Assembly (NCBI GenBank): GCA_037178675.1
Contig: JAYMGJ010000440.1
Coordinates: 118,319-182,318 of the forward strand
Reading direction: 5' to 3'
DNA length: 64,000 nucleotides
From: Scleroderma bovista
Lineage: Eukaryota > Basidiomycota > Agaricomycetes > Boletales > Sclerodermataceae
Shown: piece after piece, positions 30,752 to 42,280 of the stretch
Layout: the number at the start of each line of letters is the position of its first letter
How positions within the stretch are numbered: position 1 is the first letter of the stretch
The notes under the pieces: model-generated
The model's input: only the letters and a program-made list of their open reading frames with translations
Databases searched by the model: none
What the model was told of the DNA's origin: nothing
Made by a program: the position numbers and the translations under genes

Positions 30752-33130
30752 TCTAAGCTTAAGCACCCATCCTCGACATAGGTGCCTGAAACGGCGATTG
30801 ACATCCTACCACCTCACTAAAGCCAGCAGATGCTCGGCATACTTCACTACATTCGCGAGTTCTTACTCAGTGCGCTAAAACGGCATTCGCCTATCCGCTT
30901 GTTGCAGTACTTGCTCGCTCTCTGTCGTGCGGTCTTCAGCAGGTGCAAGTCCAAGTGTAGTGGCCAGGACTCGAGTGATGAATCTCTTCCGAAAACTCTC
31001 GCGGAAGAAAAGGAATCTCCTTCTAAAGAAGGCATAGTCACCCCCGTTGGGCATGTTATTTCTGCATCCCTCACGCCTGCTCAAGTAGAAGAGGGCGATG
31101 TAATCCCCTTATCGTGCGTGTGTAAGTTGTTACTTATTGTGTGTGCTAACCATCATCACCTAGTACAAGGAATGACCGATCTGAACCTCTTAGAGAGAGT
31201 GTGTGCATTAAAAGTAAACCTCCCTTCAAAAGAGGTTTATGTTCCATTTGGACCAACAAATGGAGTCTGTTTAACATGGTGTTCTTGCTTGATCATCCTG
31301 GATTCATCCAGCGTTCCCTTGCTCATACTCAAATCGAGGACAAACATGACGTATGGTCTACTGATATTGCGAAATGGGAATCTGTTTAACGTGCTGTTCT
31401 TGCTTCATCATCCAGCCTTCCCTCGCTGATACCCGAGGCCACAACAAACATAAAGTATGGTCTACCGATGTCGAGAAATGGCGCAAGTTCTCTCACACAT
31501 ACGCCGAGGACATACAACACGTTAGCTTGTTGGTGAGTTTTGGTACCCCGCAGCATCAGCACGACAGGTTGTTAAGATGAGTCTAACAATCTAACAAGGC
31601 TACTGTGCTTCTGGCGGCGAACATGAGTTTTCTCGCTATCCAGTCCATTGACACGGCACCCGGTGGACTATCCTATTTACCACAGAGATTCAGTTACTTG
31701 TCTCTCTTGGCTGCATTAGCCAGCATTGTGATGGGATCAGCTGTACGCTCACCCAGATTGTTCGTAAGTAATTCCCAGAATTCCTACTCGGGTCCTTTGT
31801 CTAAGCGAATATAGACCAATTATGGTCCGCTCTACTTCAGAGCCATGATTCTCATCCTGGGTTTTCCGTTCGAACTCTTCCTGTACAGGTGTGTTGATTG
31901 TGGTCGTTATTTCGATGGTGCTTATTATCTTATTACTGTAGCATTCTGTTTTTCTTTTTGGCATTACTAATTCGTTGTATCGATTACAAAGCAGTGGTCC
32001 AACTCGTCTTTGCTGGTATTTTTGCGGTGCTTCTGTTGTGCTGCCTCGTCATCTACTGGTTGATCACGGAACCCTGCAATGACATTGACTCCCATCACCG
32101 ACGCTTTACCAATGTCACCAGTGAACGAAGGGCTGCCACCACTGACTGAGATGTGTCATATCATTCGCTCCGAGCACTGCTGTTGGGTTACCTGCTCTTG
32201 TCTGTTCACAATGTATTTGTACACACGTATACCATAACAGAGACTTGGCCTCCACCACCGTAAACCATTTTCGTCATTATAAATACTCGCATCCCGCAAA
32301 GTTGGTTCTCGCGTCTAGCTTCAAGGTGGTGGTGTCGCCGTATAAATACCAATTCCGCCGGGCAGCAGTTCAACCCGCTGACATCAAAGTTCTGGGAAAC
32401 CGAAAACTTGCTCAGTTGCAATCGTGACATTACCCAACTCCACAGCGCTCCAGGGCACGATGACTTCTGTCTTGTTCATGTTCACAATAAGGAGCAGGTA
32501 TGCCGTCCTGTTGTACCACGGGCCTGCATCGACGCCGTTACAGTCATACGTTACGTAGGTCGCCTAGGGGTTGACGAGGGAAGAGCTGGATGTTCTTGGC
32601 TACGATACCTATCAGGTCCGTTGCTGTTTCCTTGATCGTCTGTAATCATGGGATACTAAAAGGACATGGAACAAATGCAGGGATGAGTATGCAGCCCCGA
32701 AAGCAGGTCGGGGCGAGACGCACTCATAGCCCCATGGTTGAGGGAAATAAGACGCATCGCAACTACGATCAAACTCAAAGATGTCGAACCCGTCCTTGTA
32801 GGTCTCGATACGTGACCTGATGTCAATCTTGCCACCGTTGCAGTTATCACATCCGTAGTGACCAAAGTCTGGTGTACACGGCATGTGCCAGACTGGCGAA
32901 ACGCAATATTGATACCAAGTGAGTAGGCATCCCGACAAAAGGCCACGAAATTTTCCTGTCACGACCGAACCACGGCTGGTAACGTACCTCGAGCACGATA
33001 TTGGCACCTCGGACGTAGGGAAAAAGGTTGTACTCCTCACCACTTAACACGATTGAGACGGGGTGGAAACCATCCATCTAGTAAATAAGGTCATATGTGG
33101 CCTTCGCGGCGTTGAAAGAATCTGAGTTGC
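30752..33130. repeat. Arm 2 of the inverted segmental duplication
   Basis: Counterpart of 25480-27890 in reverse orientation. Similarity begins upstream of the membrane-protein start (TAAGCACCCATCCT, versus AAGCATCCATCCT in arm 1 read backwards). It fades after CTTCGCGGCGTTGAA near 33115. Confidence 0.85.
30830..32149 (+). pseudogene. Small membrane-protein gene, arm 2 copy
   Basis: Exon 1 begins M-L-G-I-L-H-Y-I-R-E-F and runs to about 31120, followed by an intron ending CACCTAG near 31163. The next part holds V-W-S-T-D-I-A-K-W, a stop (31387-31389), then a second V-W-S-T-D-V-E-K-W unit. After another intron come A-A-N-M-S-F-L-A-I-Q-S-I-D and L-L-A-A-L-A-S-I-V-M-G. The last exon has F-F-F-L-A-L-L-I-R-C-I and V-L-L-L-C-C-L-V-I-Y-W-L-I, ending at 32149. 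If the first V-W-S-T-D unit lies in an intron, the gene could be functional. The family (unknown function) seems widespread in Agaricomycetes. Confidence 0.5.
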
Positions 33131-33240
33131 CATCGGGCTCGTGGGTTGTCTCCCGAGTAGATTAGGAAGGGACTTGTACTACGTGTCGACCATAGCAACC
33201 GCCGTCAAGTCCTGGTAGTTGCTGCAAGTAAAGTCAATTA
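32200..33240 (-). pseudogene. Glycoside-hydrolase-like gene remnant, arm 2
   Basis: On the minus strand S-G-D-N-P-R-A-R-W (near 33150) is followed by D-G-F-H-P-V-S-I-V-L-S-G-E-E-Y-N. After a likely intron come V-S-P-V-W-H-M-P-C-T-P-D and Y-G-C-D-N-C-N-G-G. Later frames hold A-I-S-L-N-H-G-A-type and Y-E-C-V-S-type pieces. The order equals that of the arm 1 copy. Several frame changes are needed, so it is non-functional. Confidence 0.5.
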
Positions 33241-36200
33241 ATAGTTCAAAGTACTTGAATAAGAGCTCATGTGCACATGTCAAAGATGATAAAGAGACAA
33301 AGCTCAGCAGTCCTGTTGAGGATTTCAAGGACGAACAAGCAAGTATTGGATAAAGATCAGGTCACCCACCACCGCAGAAGTATTCGTTCTGGGGCACTTA
33401 CGGTGTTGAAGCCACTACCCTAGAATCAGTTGTCGTGGGCGATCGGACGACGACGCGAGTCGAAACGAGGCTTATTCGCTGATCAGGTCTGCCATCTTTG
33501 CATGTAGTTGCAATGTGAAAATAGGTAGTATCCTTGCGGATAATCCAAGACTTCCATGATGGTGGTAAAATGGAATTGATAGGTCACGAATTCATCACAA
33601 TGGATGACTTTCGTAAGGATTTCGAGACAATTTTTGTAAATTCGTCTGTTGAGACAGCCACACCACTGAAACCACAAGCGCGTGATATGTATTACAGTGT
33701 TGAGAGAAAGGTTGTCTTGATGGTACGGGTTGAGAATGTACTATGATGAATTCCATTTATGTTCAAACAACCAACGAATTCATATGGTTCTTGCATGTCT
33801 ATAATATTGACAGTCACTCCATATAAGCTTCTCTGGTCATATCAGATCAATGAAAATTTTTGTTCCAATGGCCATCAGCCCTAAAATGATACTCCAAGTA
33901 TCAGGCCATATATTCTGAGTAGAGTAACCCCCTAGATTCTGACATCTCGACATTACCTTACAAATGACTATGTAACTCATCTCACCATGATAATCATGTG
34001 TACTGTATATCACACTCCAGTGGCAAATTACCTGGACAATAACTGAGCTTATTTCCACCTTTTTGTTCTTGTATTGCTTTGTTACTATTTCATTCACCAG
34101 TCAAATAAGTAGTACAAGTCAACAGTAATACGTAGATAAATGCCATTATGCAGGGGAAGTGAGTGAGTAGCCGCTGTCATCGTTGTCGCCGCCATTGTCA
34201 TCATCATCATCATACTGCCGTGGCACTTGCCACGGGCATCACTTCGTTGTTGTTGTCGTGGCTGTTGTCGCCGTCGTGCCTCTTCACTGTCACCGTTGTC
34301 GTCACCGTTGTGATGCCACCAAGGCACTCGTCACCTGCATCACCTCGTTGACGTCATCCCTATACGTCGCCACTGGCATCCTGCGTTGTCGACAGTCTTG
34401 CATTGTCGTCGTGCCTCCGTGGCACTGGCCATCTTCGTTGTATGTCGCGTCCCCGTTGTCGTCGCCCTTGACAAGTGCAGGAATGAAAAATAGTAATGCT
34501 GTATAATTATGTAATGCTGAGTCTGTATGCAAATGAAGCAGAAGAGAAATGAAGGGAGAGACGGCGCCGCCTCAGGGGAACAAAAGCATGTGTGACAAGG
34601 ACAGAATCGAATGCGAGTGCTTACCGACTGGAGTAAAGGTATTTGGGGGTGGGAAGCATACGGAAGGGAGATGGTTGGGCTGGTTGGACAGGCCCAAGTA
34701 CCGGTGAAGCCATCAGATACGAATGACAGTACTATGATAGTGTTGTAGAGGACTTAGTACGTGGCGGCGGTGATGAATGTTGTCTAGCCTCTGGTGCTGG
34801 TGCCGGTGCTGGGGTAGTTGTCGTGGTCGAAAAGGCTTGATTACATAATGGTGCGTGGTCCGAGCCGTTGATCAGTAAGGACCCTCAATGCAAAATGAGG
34901 GGGTCAGATTGATAACTGCTGGACGTCAACTGCACTGCCACGTACCCCGATAGCGGACCTGCCACTCAATGCATTCCAGATCTGAATATTGATCAGTATT
35001 ATGGCACGCGTCAGATAGTAGCTGAGTTAGACCTGTATGGACTTTCCACCTTCCCCACCTTGTTGTCTCCACATTTGGTTAGGCACTGCTTGCTCGCAGT
35101 AGCCGATGACAAGGTCCTACTAGGCCCGACCGAGGGGTTGGGTTTGCACACCTGATTTGTGTCCTTTGGGTCTCCCAGCAGACCGAAGAAAGGGAAAGTT
35201 GTTTGCTCTTGACGTAAGTAACACAGATCCTATTGGTCACCTGGTGAGTACATAAATGGTAGTCGTTCAGAAACTCACCTTGCTGATATAATCACGCACA
35301 CTTTCATAAGTCCCTTCTCAGCCCCTGCTTCCTCCATCACCGGCTCCACCATCACCACTGTGAATGATGGCGACAACCACCATCCAAAACAACGGTAATG
35401 GCCACCACCACCAACGTCCATCATCACCACCGCAAGAAACAGCAACAACAACGATCACCATCTGATAACGATAGCAATACCGCACCCACTGTGAATCCCA
35501 GCACCCAACTACCGCCCTGAATGATGGCAACCACCAACCACCTCCCTGAATGACGGCAATGACCACTATCATGCTGCTGCTGCCGCCACTTCGAACAATG
35601 GCAATGGCCACCACCCTCCGGTATAACTGCCGCCTCACCACCGTGATCTCGACCAGTGCGATGACGACGATATCCACCACCAACTCCCACTGTCTGATCA
35701 CGACAATGAACGCCACCGTCACCACCACATCAGCGATGATGAACCCCTTGGGCAATACCCTCTGCACATTCATCCCCACTCCTCGTTGTTTGCATGATTG
35801 CCGTTATTTGTCCTCCCCCCCCTTCCTGTCTGTTTGTCCATTTGCATAGTACATTGTTACTGTATCCCGCATGTCTGTATTGAATCAGAGTATAATGTGA
35901 CCAGATTTGTGAATATCCAAAAAAAGTGTGACATTTTCCCCTGCTATTATGTGGAGGCATGAAAATCAAAATTTAGCTCGTTTCCCAACTATATCCACAA
36001 GACAGTTCTTCTGATGGATAGCCATGCCATGAGACACAATAATCATTGTTTCGGGGATTAATGAGTTGTGTTATGTATACCAGAGTCTGTCAGGTCCATA
36101 TTGATGACCTTGATTGTCATAACTTAGCATGTTTGTTGGAGTACTGAACATATGACAACTAGTCGGCATCTGTAGAAAGTATATAATGGAAAATCCGGAA

Positions 36201-36860
36201 GATACTATTGCTCAGCAATTTGCCACGAGACGGTGTTGTGACTAATGCATTTCTATGAGAGAATATTTAACATAGACCTAGCGTTTTATACCCTGATATT
36301 CTAATAACGGACACACTTTGTATTATTCTAATTACATTTATTCAAGTGAATTATAAGGGGTATATAAACCTATGTCACGAATTTGTTAAACCCGTGGTGC
36401 ATCAGATTAGTCAACACATGTCTGTTGCCTGTAAACCGCACCCTTGGTACTGCATAGTACTGTCGTGGAAATCAGAATACGGAAACACTTGTCAATGTAG
36501 TAAGGAAATATTGACCGGTGGTTGAGAACCATGCCCAGGTATGTTAATTTCTGCCTGATCTTAACATCTGGTAGGTGCGCACAGGTTCAAGAGAAACACA
36601 ATACTGTACCATAACTTCGGCAGTCGGCACTTTCACAATATTCATTGTCTACACAACTGCATTGCATCTAGTGCATGTTTGGGAGCGCTGCGAGGTCGAA
36701 TGAAGCTAATTGAAGCAGAAATGATTGAGATAGCTAAGGTGCCGAGCGGAGTTTGCATTCGGCACCTGTGACTATCCGTGACTTTTCTGTGACTGCCAAC
36801 TGACCAATGACCATGGGCTGTACAGCATAGTACACCTAAGGCACCAGTTCTCGGTACCAA
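33241..36860. other. 3.6 kb without recognisable genes; two low-complexity tracts
   Basis: No protein family or consistent exon structure was found on either strand. Positions 34160-34480 are rich in GTCGTTGTC/CACC words and 35318-35790 in CACCACCAT/GGTGG words. Open frames there are low-complexity artefacts. 35830-36480 is AT-rich. Confidence 0.6.
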
Positions 36861-37229
36861 TAGAGGTCTTTGAGACGGGGTTTTTATGTTATGGGAAACC
36901 CATCTGAGAGACCAACCATCCGCACCGGAACTACCCGGCTGACCTTGAATAGTCATTTTATCGGCCTGCGCTTCGGCAAACCCTCCTTGTTTCTCCTGCA
37001 TGCCTCCTCAGCCCTCCCCCCAGCGCTCTGCAGTCCCTCACCCGAGGCTCGTTCAGTTTTCAGGAGGCTCACCAGCTGCGTTCGTACCCGGGATGTCCTT
37101 TCGCACGGATCACACTTTTTCTTCCCCAATACAATTATCCATCAGAGCACGTGTGTATCCATTTCCGCCGACCATACCCATGGAAGGCCATTATTCACAC
37201 TACTTTATACTTTATTAGATGCGCCTGCA

Positions 37230-39306
37230 AGGCTCAAAAAAGAGCTTGACACCGTACTCGTACTACAAGCCGACATAGACAATACCAATAAGCTGCTCCA
37301 GCTTGCTCAGACCACGATTGAAAAGGGGAATGCGACACCTGGCATCTTGGATGCGCTTGCAAGCTTTGAGCGCACTCATGCGAAGCTCGCGGCCCAGGCA
37401 GAGACCCTTTACTCGTCTCTCAACGTGCACGACCAATTCCCGGAACTCTCCCATGTCGGCCTGGACTTCGTGCGGATACTGCTGATGGCTCGCGATTTGA
37501 AAATAAACATTCGGAAGAGAGCAGTGGGTAGTTTCTTCGAATGGGATAGGTTGGATCGTGCCGTTGGTGGCAAAGACAAGCCCTTGGGTGAGTTTCATAG
37601 GGAATTGGCGTTACTACTCACTAGAAGATAGTAGGTACCAAGCTTCACCAACAAACACGAAAGGCCATAGCGAAGCGCCAACCTGCACTCATGGCTGCCA
37701 TCCGCAAGTATAACAACTACTGCGAACAGTTATCTCAGTTACACGACCCCACTTGGACTGTTCCTCTACCGGCCCCATTACCCACGATGCTCGATGCTCT
37801 ACGAAATGACCCGACGCTCATGCAAGATGTCTGGATCACCCCCTCTGTGGAGATCCCTGGATGGTTAGGTGATGTCAATGTGCGAAATGGTATCCGTGCT
37901 CTCCTTAAGCGTGAACGATGCCTGGAAGAGCAATGCCGTCTAGGTCTAGAAGCAGACAACATGTGCCGATGGTTTGGCTACGAGCTTACAGCCATTCAAG
38001 TCGCGTTACAACAATCTGAAAGTCAGTTCCCATGACCAGTAGAAGTTCCATTTTAATTGACTGCTTTTTCAGATAGCAACTATCATTTCATTTTAAGACA
38101 GCGCCTGGAGTCCATTTCCGAGCTACAGGAGCGATGGCCCACATCACTATGCTCATCCTCTCGTTACACCAATCAAGCGGAAGTTGCTATCCGGGCTGCG
38201 GACACTATTACAGGAGCACCCGGACCCTTTTTACGTTGGCTAGCCCCACTAGTCATCGACGAACACGACAACGCCGATGACGAAGACATCTGGGAACCCA
38301 CTGGCTTCGATTCCGATTTCACGGAATCCGACCTCAACTCCGAACAGATCGCTCTTTCGGACGTTCTTGAAGTCGACAACTCCGACGATCCTAGGGAGCT
38401 CGAGCTTGAAGCTGAAACATTGCCCAGTGTAATGCTTCACTGGGAGACCCCTGATGTGCGATCTTTTTCAATGATTAATCCTGTCTGATCAGCACTCTAG
38501 GCAATAACCGTCGACAACGCGGTCGAGATGGCGACAGATGCCCACGTCCCACCTATTCTCACACCCATAATACGGGCACCTATTGACGGATTCCCTCGAC
38601 AAACTTTCGTCCCCAGTGACATCAGCATACTGGCTTCTCCGAATGGTCTCCTCAACGACAATTGCATCAACGGCTGTGCTGCCTTGTTGTACTCCGCATT
38701 CCTACCCACTGCTTCCCGTTGTGCTATCCTTTCCACCCACGATCTCCCTCGGATTCGTCATAAAGCTAACGATGACTCGCTCTGGCGCAATGCATTATGG
38801 ACACAATTCTGGGACAAACCTATCTGGGTTCTTCCGATACATCGTCCAGTGCCCTACGGGCACTGGGTTCTCTGCACAATCAGCTTTCCTTCCAGGCAAC
38901 TTTTTCTTTTTGACAGCCTTGCTGAACAATGGCCGTGGCAAAATGATATTAAGGTTAGTCCCCTTTCTACATTCGCTATCCACTAACACATATCCAGGAC
39001 ATCATCCAGCTTATTTGTCGCCTCTGCAGGGTTGCCCATCAAAAACTGGGCTCTAAGTGGCGTGATCAGGGCAACTGGACTGCCCATCCTGTATTGGTGG
39101 GTTTCCAGCACTGATGGTACATTTACTGATCAACATTACAGCTCGAACCACGTCAATCCAATGGATATGACTGTGGAGTCTGGGTAATGGCGCAGATGGC
39201 TGCTATTCTGAGAGGTTATCAAGTTACTGGAATCGAGGAGCGTGACATCCACCAGTTCAGGCATTTCCTCCTAGTCCTCATCCATCGTGTTACTGTAGCC
39301 TCTTGA
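37230..39306 (+). CDS. C-terminal part of a KDZ-type transposon protein with a Ulp1 (C48) protease domain
   Basis: Exons read E-L-D-T-V-L-V-L-Q-A-D-I-D and L-K-I-N-I-R-K-R-A-V-G-S-F-F-E-W, then (after an intron ending GATAGTAG) T-K-L-H-Q-Q-T-R-K-A-I-A-K-R. A later stretch is C-R-W-F-G-Y-E-L. This matches the pattern of the C-terminal region of fungal KDZ transposases. An acidic linker follows (38250-38450), then a cysteine protease domain of Ulp1/SENP type. Its residues are H in G-H-W-V-L-C (about 38860), D in F-L-F-D-S-L (about 38915), and Q/C in R-Q-S-N-G-Y-D-C-G-V-W-V (about 39150-39190). Small introns at 38956-38998 and near 39095-39141 keep the frame. The transposase core (RNase H fold) is absent, so the gene is 5' truncated or starts de novo near 37000. 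Confidence 0.72.
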
Positions 39307-39639
39307 TTTTGCACCACAAAATTCACTTCCTTCGATAAAGTCACTAGAATCAATAGTAAGCACGACACGCTCAGCTGTCCACTCCGTCACTTGTAGCCTG
39401 TCAATCCCCATCGCTTGTTATACATGTACTAGTAATCATGTGGTACTGGCGCAAGGCCCTAAATGATTGAAATGTCACGGGTGCCATGAAAATATAGGTA
39501 TCAAACTGGCAAGTATCAAAGTATGAAATGACTTGAGGATCACATGCCCAATGTATGATTTAGTCGAGGTTATGTCCATTCAGCCGCTCGTGTGGTGAGA
39601 GAGCGAGAATTCTAAATACCGAATGTACTAAGATGCGGT
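39307..39639. other. Short gene-free stretch
   Basis: Follows the Ulp1 stop codon; probably 3' untranslated sequence and spacer. Nothing else is seen. Confidence 0.5.
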
Positions 39640-41080
39640 GCCACCAGGGAGAGTAATGAATGTGGGCAAGTATGGTACTATATTGTAGGGCATCTTGTTG
39701 GGTATCTGTGGATGGGTACTCCGGTTGCGTGTGATAAACAGGTTGGTCCGATGGTGATAAATAAGTCTTATAAAAGTGGGGACCTGTTCATTACCGACGA
39801 TGTTTTGTGTCCGGGCGCCAGTGCGATTTCGATGTGGTGTTGGTTCGAGGATTGAAAAGAGATGATATGTGGAGATTGGTGTGTTGGGACGATCCTGGTA
39901 CGACGTCGAATGAAGTCTGGACGACGGCCTGGTTGTCAGCAAAGATGTGGATGTAGATGGCGGGTGAGGAGCGTGATGCGAGTTTAGTTAGGCACGTTGT
40001 TTTGGGAGGTTTTCTGCTCGGTGGGAGGGGAGGCGCGGGGTAGGCGATGTTGTAGCCTTGCCACTCTTGGGGAAGTCTGAGGTATATGGGGTTGGTATAG
40101 GCTAGTTTGTGTAGCCTCGAGGCGGCGTTGTTACTGTCGAGGACGAGGAGGATTGGTGGGGTGGCACTATCTATTTCTAGTGCGTGAATTGGGGTGGTAC
40201 GGAAGGCCGCACAGATGTGGCGGGTAAGGCGTTCTGTACTCGGGTAAGTTTGCTCGCGTGTTTCTCCTTACCATCCAATTAGACTGGGCTGGCGTAGGTC
40301 ACGGCACTGCGTACGCATGCACCGTAGACGGTGCGGAGGAGGCATTGGTATAAGCCACGGGCTGTGTTCCCAAGCATGGTCAGTCCCTTCGGGATCTTTG
40401 CAGCTTTATTTGAGGCTGCTTTAACGTGTGTTCATTGAAGAGCAGCTTTGAGTTCGGCCGTAAGGCCATCAGTGAATTTCATTTCGACGGTGATGCTCAG
40501 TCACTTCATGGTTTCGTGGGTCACAATGATGTCACCGTCCGGGCCTGGGAGGTGTTGGGGAAGATGACATTGTGTCGTCTTGTGAAGTGCGTGAGCGCAC
40601 TTGGTGAAGTCAACCGAGAGGCCCAGGACAGTTAGGATACATAGCATGGTGATGAAGTTGGAGTGTAGGGCGATTATGTTTTGTTGTAGGCTGGTTGAGG
40701 TGTGTGTCTTGACGTCGTTAATATAGCCAGCGAGCGCGGTGGGGGTCATTCTGGTAGCGCCCGGTGGATGTACCTCGTGGCTAGTCGAGATTGGAATTCT
40801 GGACGCGTATAAGATTGACAGTGAAGGGGATATTGGGGAGCCCTGTGACTCGTGTGGTGAGATACAAAGTTTGCGAGTGGGTACGCGACGTCTGACTCAG
40901 AATCTCGGACTGCTAGGGCGCCCGGGTGTAGGTACGATGTACTCTCCTCCGATAACAGCGATCTATGGACGAATGAAGTTCCTTGGTAATAGCGTCTTCT
41001 GTGAATACATACAAGACAAGTGGATGGGCCTTGAAGTACGATTAAGCCGAGAGGTATGAAATATTGACTATCACTCACCG
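39640..41080 (-). pseudogene. LINE (non-LTR retrotransposon) reverse-transcriptase remnant
   Basis: On the minus strand several frames together spell a jockey/Tad-like RT C-terminal half. Q-G-S-P-I-S-P-S-L-S-I-L-Y is near 40840. The catalytic Y-[FI]-D-D box is present as Y-I-N-D-V (about 40715). L-G-L-S-V-D-F-T-K-C-A and L-G-N-T-A-R-G-L-Y-Q-C-L-L-R-T-V-Y-G-A-C-V-R-S follow near 40370-40300. Stops and frameshifts are numerous and the first catalytic Asp of the box is Asn, so it is dead. It contains no endonuclease domain. Confidence 0.7.
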
Positions 41081-41809
41081 TTCATTAATGAGACTAATGG
41101 GCCTTAAGTCTCGCTTTCCGAGGGAGAGGACATATATAGCAGAGACCAATTGGGAATCCTACATACAGGCTCGGCGAGTACTATACACATTGAGACGACG
41201 ATACGAGCGAGGAGACAATGTGCGCGCTATCTGACGAAACGATGAGAGCAGGTCAGTGAGAGGACAACGGAATAAACCACCAACCTACCTGACGAAACGA
41301 TGGGAGCGGCTCAGGTATTCCCCAATCACCCTGCGGAGAGGCAGGGGTATTAGGCCCTTGGCCCATTAGCCTAGTTATAAACATAGTCTATACTCAATTA
41401 ATTGCTGCATTCAAACCACCCACATATACGGATATACGTTCTGTTCGCAGATCTACATAACACGCCACCTATGCTGCGTGACGCAGCAAAAGAGGCGAAA
41501 CCTAGCCAGGCCAAAATATCGCTCGGTCCAATAGGTCTGGCGTGTCGCGGCGAAGGAATACTCCTCCTCGCGAGGCACACCAATATCTGGCCAGCCACAC
41601 ATCCGTCCGGCCAGCTCGCAATAGCATCATGATCTGCCTGGCGAGGCCTAGCAAGATCTCCTAAGTATATGTAGGTACTATCAACTGGGCTCGCGCGGCT
41701 CGCTAGGTCATGCAATGCCTTGCTAGCATTCCATTTCCTTCCCCATGTACTTAAAACCAATATATTACGATGAAAGATACTATAATATGACATGATAGAT
41801 ACCAAGGGC
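41081..41809. other. Gene-free stretch with short dispersed repeats
   Basis: CTGACGAAACGATG...GAGC occurs twice (41232 and 41288). GCAAAAGAGGCGAAACCTAGC near 41487 has a close inverted counterpart near 44578-44602. I see no coding sequence. Confidence 0.45.
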
Positions 41810-42280
41810 TTAACCAGGCAGAAGCTTTCCGGTGGACAGTCGACCTCTCCGAGATAGTCGTCGTTTCATTTCTTCATAGGCACCCAGACAGACAAGAGAG
41901 TACGACATTTGCCGGAGAAGGGAAGCAGAAAGACCGGTATAAAGACTTCGCAAGCCACTTTCTGCGAAAGGTGTGCGCATTACTGCGAACATGGACAGGC
42001 AGGGAATCACAGGTCCCAAGGATTGCATGCGACTGCGACGTATGAGGAAGCGGACTTGAGTAGTCGATGAGACTTACACTTTGGTGAGGTCCAATGGATG
42101 AGTGATGCTCGCTGCCACTGTAGATAGAAGTCGGTGAGAAATATTGACCAGAAGAACACACTGGAAGTAGCTACGCCTGTATGCCCGACGAGTAAGAGAC
42201 TGTCTTACAGCTCGAGTGAAGGCCTCACCTCCGATCCTGATGAGCCGCATTAGCACCGTTGAGAATGCATGGGACACATA
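41810..42280 (-). pseudogene. Mitochondrial carrier fragment (first repeat)
   Basis: Two exons on the minus strand. The first ends with A-S-I-T-H-P-L-D-L-T-K. The second, after a 48-nt intron, continues V-R-M-Q. Together they give the carrier signature P-x-D-x-x-K/R-V-R-x-Q. L-Y-T-G-L-S-A-S-L-L-R-Q and G-A-Y-E-E-M-K-R follow, typical of dicarboxylate/oxaloacetate-type carriers. The frame stops at about 41813 and the other two carrier repeats are absent. The upstream first helix could not be joined confidently. Confidence 0.6.

Noticed and set aside
34163..35849. Reading frames rich in His, Cys, Val or Thr
   Set aside because: They coincide with GTCGTTGTC and CACCACCAT simple-sequence tracts.
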